Origin: Aurelia coerulea
Lineage: Eukaryota; Cnidaria; Scyphozoa; Semaeostomeae; Ulmaridae
Direction: 5' to 3'
NCBI GenBank assembly: GCA_039566865.1
Contig: CM076953.1
Coordinates: 2,418,001-2,482,000, forward strand
Length of the DNA stretch: 64,000 nt
How positions within the stretch are numbered: the stretch's first letter is position 1; every line of letters begins with the position of its first letter. A program made the translations under genes and the position numbers. The notes beneath the pieces were generated by a model. It worked only from the letters and a program-made list of their open reading frames with translations, had not been told where the DNA came from and did no database searches. Below, piece after piece: positions 10,101 through 22,100 of this stretch.

Positions 10101-13100
10101 TTGGCACTCCATAGATGACGTTGAAATAAAAAATATCAACTCACCTTCATTTCGTGAAGTTTTGCTGTGACAAGTTGCCTTGATGAATCAATTGTGTCTA
10201 ACAGTACTTGACTTGCAACTATTTGATTGTGATGTATTCTGTGAAAGAAAGCAACGGGTAAGAAGATATCGAGAATTAATTTAAATCATTCCAATTTTTT
10301 AATTTTCCTTGCCTCAAAATAAGAGATCATTTTCTCATATTCTCTGAAATTCAACTTTCAGATTGCCAAAAAATTAAGAAGCATCAGTGCTGGGAAAACA
10401 TTACTTAAAGGAATTGAGTCCATATAAATAGCCGAGCGTTAACGCTATGCTGACAAACTGCTGACACTTTGTTATCGCACAATTGTGCTAAAGTCATTAG
10501 TAGTGGAGACCAAAGACTTCTTAATAATGCAAGGATTAAGAATAATGCGAGGATTAAGAAGTCTTTGGTCTCCACTACTAATGACTTTAGCACAATTGTG
10601 CGATAACAAAGGGCCGTCAGCAGTTTGTCAGCATAGCGTTAACGCTCAGCTATTTATATGGACTCAATCCCTTTAAGAAACTATTTGTTTTTGACAAAGG
10701 AAACCCTAAACATATTTTTACTTTATGTTTACTTGTTTCCTGTATCATATAACACGGAATGTACTTGAGTAATGTCTAAACATTAGAAAGGCTAAAAAAA
10801 CATCGTTTTGCAATGTTCACGAGGGCACATTAGAAACTTTAAGAAACTCGTAAGAAACTCCGAGTATTCAAAATCTGATAATTTAAAGAAAGTTTCAGTA
10901 CCGGCCTAAATTCTTAGTTTCTTATAAGAAATACGTGCATAACTATAAGAATCGAAAAATATAGGTTTTCCCAAGCAAAAAAAACTGTTACTACCATGTG
11001 CAGAGACGTAGGAACCAGGGGGCACTGGGGGCACGTGCCCCCGAAGATTTTGCAATAAACAAAGAAATGCCCCTCGTATTTTCAGGAATTGCTCCTTCAG
11101 CCTAATAAAAAAGGTTCTCTTGAAGTGTCGTGCCCCCAAGTTTGAGATGCTTCCTACGTCCCTGACCAAGTGCTAGATGAATTGATCATGTTTGAAGCTG
11201 GGGGAATTGAACTTTCTTATGCAAACGCTTAAGCCACAATAGTTTGAAACGAGAGCTGCTCGAATAAACAAGAAACTAGTCTCTCATTATTGATTTTAAA
11301 CTTGAAAACAGAACACAAGGGGGCATTGTGGTTCAGAAATTTAATTCCAGTCCAGACTGGCTACTTGCAATAATCTCATTCTCATTCTTCTGCCGGCGGA
11401 AATTTGTGTTCAGAAAGATTTGAGACAACTCTAGAAATATCAGTCAAAGTTCCTTGAATACAGTTTCTCTTTGTGAAGACCAGTGATGTCACCAAGTACT
11501 GAGAGTTTCCTAAATCTCCTTAGTTGGGTATAAACAATTTCTTGAAAGGGTAAGCAATTGTAAGGTTTGTGTAGTGAACAACTTTTTGCTGTTTACAACT
11601 GCGGGGGATCACTTTGCCTTGCAAATACACGTATTTTTTTATAAGAAACTAAGAATTTGGGCCAGTACTGGAAGTTTCTTAAAATGATCATATTTTGAGT
11701 ACTCAGAGTTTCTTACGAGTTTCTTAGAGGTTCCAAAACAATCTTCATGTTCACTACCTGTGCCCTCCTGAACATTTCAAAACAAGGTTTTTTAAGCCTT
11801 TCCAATGTTTAGACATTACTCAAGTACCTTACGAGTAATATGATACAGGAAACGAGTGAAAGTAAAGTAAAAACATGTCGAGGATTTCCTTTATCAAAAT
11901 AAATAGTTTCTTAGCTTATATTTTCCCAGTGCTGGAGTTTCTTAATTTTTTGGCGATCTGAGAGTTGAGTTTCTTATAAGCAGATAAGAAAAAATACGTG
12001 TAGAATGTAGGCGTGCTAGCGATAGAAAAACTGAGAATTAGGCGTGCTCCACTAAGTGGCTATATGCCACAAAACCAACCTCATGAAATCATGGTTAAAA
12101 TCATATTTTACTTACCGAAGTAGAAAGAAAAGGCATCGAGCACACAATTCTACTTCCCAGGATTTCTAAAAAGGAAATAAGACGAGAGATTGAGATCGAA
12201 CCTGTCAGTCATTTAGCAAATTAATGAAATTCTTATACGAAGAAGTCTCATCAGTCTTGGCGAGTTCCACTTGTTCGAAAGCTTCTTACGATTACAATCT
12301 TTTGCACCTTTCTGCAGTGCTGTACGATATCTAAATCCCCAAATCTTCAGGAAAAAGCTTTCTCTCTTTCCATTAATATCGAGTCTTTAGAAAATTTGAT
12401 CGACGTATTTGATCGTTTTCAATGTTTTCAGACCAAAAAGTCGCTCATAGCTCTATAAATAGAAGACCAAAAAATTTACAAAAAGTCCTGGAATCTAATT
12501 CAGGGTTTCAGCTAAAGAATAAGTCATACATCATCAAAATCGTAGCCTGCGCACAGTCTTGGGTTTCTTCCTCTCCTCCCCAGTAACCAACAAAACTGAT
12601 GCAGTGTACGATTTATTGCGGCCTAGCAAAAATGGATAGTGTTTTTGAAACATCCGGCATAACACATTAGAAATCATATCAACATGCCTGGAACTACAAC
12701 TTGTCGAAGATTTGTTGTTTTGTATCACACTGTGGTTTGTCACCAAAGTAAACAAATGCAAGCAAAATAAATTTTTATACTCACAACAACCCATCTGTTT
12801 ATCAGTTTCAAGAGGTCGATGACATATGAAAACGGTAATACCAAGAGAGACTCTTCAAGTTCACTGCGAAAAAAAAAACAGAAGTTTAAGTACAAACATC
12901 CAAACGACAAAGAAAGTTGCTGATACCTATTTAGCCCCCCTCTCTTTCAAGCCCCCCTTTAATAATTCCCTCCCCTCTGAGCCAAAATTTCAAAGAAGCC
13001 CCCTTTTCTATTACGCTTCCCCCATTTATATCAAATTCCAGAAGTTACCAAAGATTTTCCAATAATTTAGCTCAACAAGTTTGCATGTTAATTTTGATAT

Positions 13101-16100
13101 GGTTTTGCATAGAACTGTGTCGAATTGATGCATTTGATTCTCAAATTGCATACTGAAGCCGCAAAATGTGAGGTAAAAGAACTAAAAAGCTATCATACAT
13201 CTCGCTTTCATTCGATTTTGTGAATAAGCCCCCTTCTCTTTAAGCCCCCCTCCTTCTGGAGTGTCCCAAATTAAAGGCTTAATAGGCATATCTTTTCTCT
13301 TGAAAAGCAGTGTTAGCTTTGTGAATAAACTCTGTAAAATTTATTTTGCAGTAAATCAATTCTAAATTTCATCGAAAAATACACACAAATTTAAAGAAGC
13401 AGTAATGGTAGCTATGTGACCTGAACACAACACAAAATGGTTCCAGTCGAGATAACCTTTTACAACACAAAATGGTTCCAGTCGAGATAACCTTTTATGA
13501 CATTGAATTTAATTTCAGTTTAAATTCAGTTTACAGCAATTTCTATGGGTAGCAGTTGGGACAGATACCACGGAAGTTCTTGGAATTTAACTTATCATCC
13601 GATGACAAGTAACAAATTTTGAAACATAACTTTACCTAGATTTGACTTTCTTTACGACGTCTAGAACATATCTCAATGGCTGTAAAAGAAAGCAAATTCT
13701 TGGTAATTAATGAAATAAAAGCAAAGGTTCTACCGTTAATTAGGAGTACAAATGCTATACGACCTTCACTGGTTCCTGCACCAAAATTATCAACAGAAGC
13801 ATTTCTTTATTCAAATTCCTTTCACATTTTGAATCAGGCAAGAATCGAATCAGAAAAGAATCGCAAAAATTTCAAAAATAATAAGGATGAATCAAAAGTT
13901 TCATATTTTAAAAAAATTGCAAATATGAAAATTTGATTTACTAAATAAAGTTTACAGGTTATGTTAAAAGCATATGGAATCAGAAAATGAAAAATCAGTC
14001 TTCTAACTTACCGAAACATCTCCAAAAGCCTTCAGAATTGGGTTCATTTGCGGAGGTGGAAGCTAGAACAATGTAGAAAGATATCAAGATACATTTTTAA
14101 GGGCCATTCAAAAACTGTGAACATACATATCTAGACAATTGTGGCCACCTTCGACCTTTTTATAAGGTTAACAGCGCATTTTTCATTCCCATATGCTTGG
14201 AGACATTTGCTAACGAGGAGAGGCAATGAACTCTTGCCAAAATACTAACTTCTTTCCATGCTGATATTCCGGTTTTGATCATATTTTAACTGAGTAAAAG
14301 TTGATAAACTTTCAGGAATTCTGAAAATGGTAGACTCGTTGATAGACTCGGAATTTGTGTTTGATTGACTCAGAAATCCTAAAAACAGTAGGTTTGGTAG
14401 GCTTGGAAGGCCTTCTTAACCTTCTGCTCCAAAAGGCTTAAACGGAGTACAAAGACCAGCATGCTTTTTGCGAAGTCAGCGACTAGCTCTCCACAGCTTT
14501 CAGAATAACTGACTGTACGAAATTCACAAAAACAAACAAAAAACGATGGCAAAGGCTGCTGGCCTTTGTACTCCCTTTAAGGTCTGGCAGACTTTAGAAA
14601 GATTCTCGATTTCATTTTATGATTGCTCGGGAAATATATATCCGTCTCTGCCAAGTCTACTGTTTTCATAATCTGCTGGGTTTGGAATTACCAATGAAAC
14701 ACACTCTTGATACATAACGTTTGATTGCCTTTAAAGAAGTTAACGTTGGGCTTTCCTTATTGACTTGAAAAAGATGTATCTTACAACTTACATTTTTGCC
14801 AATTTGTTCGCATTCTTTTTTGTGTTCTTCAAGTTTGAATTCCTCTTCTCTGCATAATTCTATTGCCTCCATTATCCTTTCAGCCTGAAATGACGTTGCA
14901 AAAACGGTTATTCAACGACAAGACAAATACACAACAAAAATACAAACATCGGAACACAGTCTTGCAGGTTTCTTGAAGGGGCATTCTCAAGAAAATCTCT
15001 CATGATTTACGAACGGAGTGACCAATTTCAATCAGGTATATTTTAAAATGGATTCGAAACTACCGTAAAAGCTCTATAAAGCCCCCGAGGGGCTTACTTA
15101 ATTTCGGACACTCCAGAGGGGGGGGCTTCAAAGAGAGGGAGGCATATTAGAGAGGGGGCTCATTAACAAAATCAAATGGCAAGGATACATATGATAGCTT
15201 TGTTGTTCTTTACGCCGTATTTTGCGGATACACACAATTTTACGAGTCAAATGCATAAATTCGACACAGTTTTACCTCAAACCTTTTCAAAATTGAAAAG
15301 CAAACATATTTAGCTCATTAAATGGAAAATCTTTGGTAACCTCTGTAATTTGATATAAGTGAGGAGGGCTTAATAGAGAGGGGGGCTTAATAGAGAGGGG
15401 GAGGGCTAAATAGAGCTTCTACGCTATCTATAATCAAATAATACATTTGCAAATATCATCGTCTTGGTATCTAGGGACCAGTGGCCTTTCAGTGGCCTTT
15501 GAGTTGGGGATTTTTTCTCACCTGATAAACAAGGGCAGAGATTGTAACACAATAGCATGAGATGCTTTTGCTGACACCTGAATTCAAAGCGATTAGTGGC
15601 TGCAGACAAAGGAAGTTCTCTCGACCATAAATTCAAAACAAACAAAACCGCAAAAGTTTCTCTGAAGCCAAAGTAGCTAGTGCGCTCGTTTTGCATTCCA
15701 GAAATTGTTTTTAAGAGCAAACATGAGCATAGATCGAAAGAGGAAGAATATATCTAAACATCTACCTCGGGCATTTTATTTCTTTGGTTCAGAAGCGCAG
15801 CAGTAAATGTTTTAATTATACCCAAAAAATAAGAGATTTGAATCTCCTCCCAATCGGCTTTGGAATCGAATAAGTTAAATGCCCATGGTAGATTTGTAGA
15901 TATATTCTTCATCTTTCGATATATGCTCATTTTTGCCCTTGAAAACAAATTCTGGAATGCACAACGAGCGAGCTAGCTACCTGGATTTCAGAGAACCTTT
16001 TGCGGCTTTGCTTGTTTTAAATTTCTGGTTGAGAGAATTTCCTTTGTCTGCGATCGCTAATCGCTTTGAATTGTGGTGTCAATCAAAACCAATTCGTGCT

Positions 16101-19100
16101 ATTGTCTTACCAAATCTGTCCTTGTTCACCTGATATGAAAAGATATATAACAACCTCGTTTGCAAAACACCGAAACTGTTTTTGACTCACGCCAGAAGTA
16201 ACTATAAACACTGCGAAACGAAAGGGAAACAAATGGGAAAGGAACTAATGGGAAACTAACAAACTGAAAGCATGTTTCTTGAAAAAGCAACGCAAGATCT
16301 AAATAGTGGGAAGATGTTTTTATTTGGCGCATAAAACATGGAAACAAGCAAGTATAAATATAAACAACAGAACGAAATACAACACATTAAGAATGATTCA
16401 CATTTTAACGAAGAAATGTTTAAACAGGTGTAAAAATCTTGGAGAGTGGCGGCGGAAATAAAATAGATAACAAGACGGACTTCGTTAGATGTGTTAAAAG
16501 GTAAACATAATAATATTTGCTTGATGAATGCCACAAAAATATTTTTGCTAAGAATTATAGTCATAATATTCAATGATGGTAAACAAAAAAAGCATATACC
16601 TGCAAATTATTAAATCTTTTGAATAAAAATAAAAGTACAGAAAAACAATAATGATAAATATATTTGATTATAAAAATACAACAAAGGAAAACCAAGAAAT
16701 TCTTAATAGATAACAGAAATCAAGATTAAAATATTTGTTGAAATAAGTAAAATAATTTTTGTCTGGAGGAAATGAAATGAAGATAACTTAAATAAGCCGT
16801 AAAAATCGTCTTGAGAAGGAGTACGCGTATTTTTTCTATAAGAAACTGCCCATAAGAAACTCAACTCTCAGATCGCCAAAAATAAGAAACTCCAGTACTG
16901 AGAAAATATAATTTAAGAAACTATCTATTTTGATAAAGGAAATCCTTGAAATATTTCTACTTTACTTTCACTTGTTTCCTGTATCATATTAGTTGCAAGG
17001 TACTTGAGTAATGTCTAAAAATTGGAAAGGCTTAAAAAACCTTGTTTATGTTCACGAGGGCACATGAAGGTGAAGGTGAAGTTGCGTTTTTCAGCGCCAA
17101 GCGCTGGGGTCGCAGAAATAGAGCAGACCTAATCGAGTCCGCGACCCCTGTCATGACGCTCAAGTGATGGGTCCTACCGGGTATCGAACCCACTCCGCCT
17201 GACTGTTCTGGCTACAAAGTCAGAGGATTACACCAGTGCGCCACAACACCTTCAGCACATGTGGTGAACATGAATATTTTTATGGAACCTCTAGGAAACT
17301 CGTAAGAAACTCTGAATACTGAAAACCTGATAATTTCAAGAAACTTTCAGTACTGGGCCAAATTCTTAGTTTCTTATAAAAGAAATACTTGTATTGACAA
17401 AAGATATGAATATTATGAAAACAGAAAAACGCAATCGACGTCATATGATTAAGATGTACTTCAAATTTCGAATTTTATTATCATACCCCTTTCATGGTTT
17501 CGAGTGTTTTCTTGCCAGCAAAGCCAGCTTCTGTCTCTTTCTCTCCAGGAATCTGCAAGAAAAAGAACAACAAAATTTATTGTATCTGACAAATTGATGT
17601 AATCACTATCAGATGAAAATAGCAGGCAAATGTTTCAGCTACGCAATACGCAATATAGATAGGCTTGCTTTTTTTGGGTCGTGTGGAACACAATTTTTTG
17701 ATAAGCGTATATTGTATTAGGTTTTGTATTCTACAAAGAAAATTGAATTGAATTGAATTGAACTGAATATGACTCCATTTTTTAGGACGTGAGATATCTC
17801 AGAGTTGGATTGGACTATGCGCATACTAAGAGGTTTTGTGTTATACAGGAAAATATAGAGCTGAGGTCTTAAAAGTACAGACCGAGTTTGCTAGGTCTGT
17901 GCAATAAGACTGAGGGTTTTATATCATCCTGTAAAACTACAAAACCGGTTAGTATGAGTTTTATTACCTGATAGCGTCTTATTTTGACTTTATATAATTT
18001 AGTCAAACGCATTTTGTTACTGTTATGTCGGTTGAGTTTATTGTAAATCTCACAGGCCTAAATCAGTTGCTGTGGTGATAAAAATGCGTATCGTATTATA
18101 CAAGGCTACGGGAAAACCACGGGAAATGTGCGATTAACCAATGCGATTCACGGGATTCTTGTATTGCCTCGTTTTTGAAACATCAGTCAGGTAATAACAG
18201 GCAGTAATACAAGTACTCTCGAGAATATACAATAGGAATTCTTAGTAGTTCATTACAATCACACAATGAACGTCAAAACATACCACTGGTTCGCCTCCTT
18301 CTGCTAAACTCTTCTCGTATTGTTCTTCTCTTTCCTGCATGGAATTAGGACAGTTTTGATAATTTCGATGAGTTAAATAGTCTCTAGTTAGACCATAGAG
18401 GAACCCTAAGCATGTAAAAAAGGATCAATGGTCACTCGACTAAAGTGATTTTGTATCAAAGAATGTTTCTCCTCGCAAGTAAAAAATGACAAGAGAATAG
18501 ATTACTCTCTCAATCAAACACCAACCAACATGTTCATCAACTTCATTTTTCCAAACATTTTTTCTGGCTTGTGAAAAAGAAGGCTCTCTTCAAAACTGCC
18601 AAAGGATGTGGAATTCTTCAGGGGCTCCTGTGTGTTTAGTAATATAATATATAAATGATTTAAGTACCAAAAATAGCTAAGATGTTTAAAACACGACGTT
18701 TCGAGCATAGACTCGTTATCACTTGATAACGAGTACATGCTCGACACGTCGTGTTTTAAACATCTTAGCTATTTTTGGTACTTAAATCATTTATATATTA
18801 TATTACTGTTCAATTACATAGTACCACACGCAACGAACATATTTTTATTGAATTTCCTGTGTGTTTAGTAGGGGAGACCAGGGTCAATTGTAACACTTTT
18901 TGAAAAATCAGCCACATCGTCTAAATTATGATTATTTGCGCTCTTGGAGGTAGATGATATTAGTTGCATCTCTTGGAATGAAATATACCTTTGTTTCCAT
19001 CACGTGGAACCAATTTTTGTGACGCTGTGATAGTTTTAAAATCAGTGGTCAAGTGTGACAATTGCCCCTGTAACACGGTGCACCATGGTTGGAGCAATTG

Positions 19101-22100
19101 TTACATATCTTTAAAATCATTACAGATAATTATTGCACGACTCTGTTTTTTCGCTGCACAACATGTAACACTAGGTAGCAGATTATTCATCGCTTCAAAA
19201 AGAACAAATTGAAAATAAGATGTGGTCACATTCCTGTATCTCAAGTTGTATGTAGAGGGTTAGAATTAGCATGTTCTATGCAAAAATCAGATTTTTGCAA
19301 TTTTCTGCAAGTTGTGAGAGCCAGTGTTACAATTGCCCCGTGCTACAATTGTCCCCGGTCTCCCCTATACACCAAAACCTATTATTGCTTAATGCAAAGA
19401 AAACAACATCACCTGCTCGCGTTCTTCTTCCACTACCAAGAGTTCTTCTGTTCTTTCCCAAAGGCGTAAAGACTTATCATGTGAGCCCGTAACCTGAGAA
19501 AGTAAGAAGAAGGAGTTTATTGGCTAAAAATTTAGCAGATTAAAAGCTTTACATGGAAGTGAATGAAGTGAATGGCTAGCTAATAAGCAGCAACAACGTC
19601 TTGCAATTTGTATTGATTCAAAATGAAGAGATAGGGGAAATGATAAATACATCCATGACGAACTGCTGTCATGAGCGATATGACACCAGGCGTGTATCAG
19701 TGTACAATTTTTATCAGTAGTGAGGCACCTTAAACCATTGTTTACGTGTGATGAACTTATTGTTAGGTGGTAGTGAGCCAGATTATCGCTGGCCTACGAA
19801 GTTAGATGTTTCGGAGGTGAACTTGAGCTACCTACGTTTACAGTTAAGGTGGCTCACTACTAAAAAAATTCAGCTTTTGCTGAATTCCACGACACATTGA
19901 TGACAAAAACAGTCTGTTGATGCGCTCGAATATACTTTTATTGACGCTTTTGCTGTTTCTGTCATCTCCAATTCAGAATTAACTTTGCCATGTTTTGCTA
20001 GGCCATTTCGTTGCGCGAGGCCATTTTGTTTTGCCAATTCCGAAAAGGAGAGTAATGTTGCGCATACTAACCGGTTTTGTGTTGTACAGGAAAATATAAA
20101 GCCCGAGGTCTTAAAAGTACAGACCGAGCTTGCGAGGTCTGTGCAATAAGACCGAGGGCTTTATATTTTCCTGTACAACTACAAAAACGGTTAGTATGAG
20201 TTTTATTACCTGATAGCTTCTAATTTTGACTTATACCATTTAGTCAAACTCATTTTGTTACTGTTATGTCGTTTGAGCTCATTGTAAATCTCACAGGCCT
20301 AAATTAGTTGCTGTGGTGACAAAAACGCGTCCTTGTATCGTATTATACAAGGCTACGGGAAAACCGCGGGAAATGTGCGATTAGCCAATGGGATTGGCGG
20401 GATTCTTGTATTGCCTCGTTTTTGAAACGTCAGTCAGGTAATAATTCAGGAATATAGGATAATAATCCTCAAAAATTTGACAAACAGCATCAATTTAGCA
20501 TGGCTCTTTGCCACAAAGAAATAGAGTGGGTTCAGTGTGGAAGCTACCATGCATCAAATCAAGTCTGAAATAAACCCAAGAGGCAATTTATAATAGACAT
20601 TTTAGCTATTCTAAAAAAGAGCCTGGATCGAACGTTATTTTTATACATTTTTATACGTGACGTTCGATCGAGTGGCGTTAGAGCTTCTATCACTATTGTA
20701 CACATTCGAAAATTCTACAAAGTGTAGCAAAAGTTTGTTCGATTCTGATTCTTTTCTGAATAGCTAAAAGGTCTATTCTGGCTACATGTTCCTTGTTTCA
20801 AAGATCTAATACTTGAAGCAACTATCATGGAAATCAAATCTTTAAAAAACATTGCACGATTTGTTGATGCATCCTTCGTTTGATTTCAAGGCTTCAAATT
20901 AACTTCAGGCACTTCGTTATAAGTGCTCATTGACAATCTTTGATACCTTGATTATTTTACAGAATTATTGTGTTTTTTCTTTTTACTGAAAGACTTCACG
21001 AAAAGCCTTGAAAACATTAAAATCGTTGTGAATCCTAAATGTAAACAATCTTCAAGAAAACCATAATTCATGAAGATTTATAGTGAGGAGGAGGTAAGCA
21101 GAAATATGTCACTTTTCTGGTTTACGATTTAGAAACTTGATGAAATCACAATCTCAAAACTGGTTGAAACAGAAAAATCACTGTGATAGACCTTTTAGCT
21201 AATCTACAGAAGAGCCTGGATCGAGCGTTATTTTCATACATTTTTATACGCGGGGTTCTATCAAGTGTCGTTAGAGTTTCTATCACTATTGTGCACATTC
21301 GAAAATTATACAGAATGTAGCAAAATATCGTTCGATTCTGATTCTTTTCAGAACACAGGCAACAGGATAAATAGTTGTAAAATTATAATGTAAATACTTG
21401 CCTTTGCCTCACGTTACCAAAATGTCTTTTTCTTTGTTTTCTGTCTGTTCTGCTAACAAATGTGCACGAACAAGCGATTTTAATATCGATATGCGAGGCC
21501 TGAAAGTTTCTTCGGACCAGGCCTCGCATATCGATATTAAAATCGCTTGTTCGTGCACATTTGTTAGCAGAACAGACAGAAAACAAAGAAAAAGACATTT
21601 TGGTAACGTGAGGCAAAGGCAAGTATTTACATTATAATTTTACAACTATTTATCCTGTTGCCTGTGTTCAGAATAGCTAAAAGGTCTATTTCCAATCTCG
21701 TCCCCATAGTGAGTTCGTTGCTCTGCCTCTACTCTGGGATACGCGAGGCAGTTCTGCAAGTTGATTGGCTATTCGAAAACAATAAAAACACAAATTATCT
21801 CGAAGACTTCCTAATTATTCGAATAACAACATTGTAATCTGGTCACTAAGCAACAAGCTTGCTTTGTTGATTGGAATTGAGGTCGCATAATTAGCGTTGC
21901 CTAGTAAACTGCAAATCCATAATGGCTGCTATTCTGTCCATATCTTAGATAGATTTCATCGAAGTGTATCAGGGTGTTCATTCGGCTTCGTGATAAGCAT
22001 ATGACGTCAGAGCACCCTTGGAACACGGTTGTGTGATTCTGAAAATACTCTAGATACAGCGGGTACCCGCAAATAAGAAACCACTTTTTAAATTGAGGCC

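Noticed and set aside
10405..10676. Matching short frames on both strands
   Set aside because: They are mirror images produced by the palindromic element; the same applies at 21,383-21,637.
17165..17254. tRNA gene
   Set aside because: A and B boxes are present, but no complete cloverleaf or acceptor stem can be built; it is the head of a SINE.
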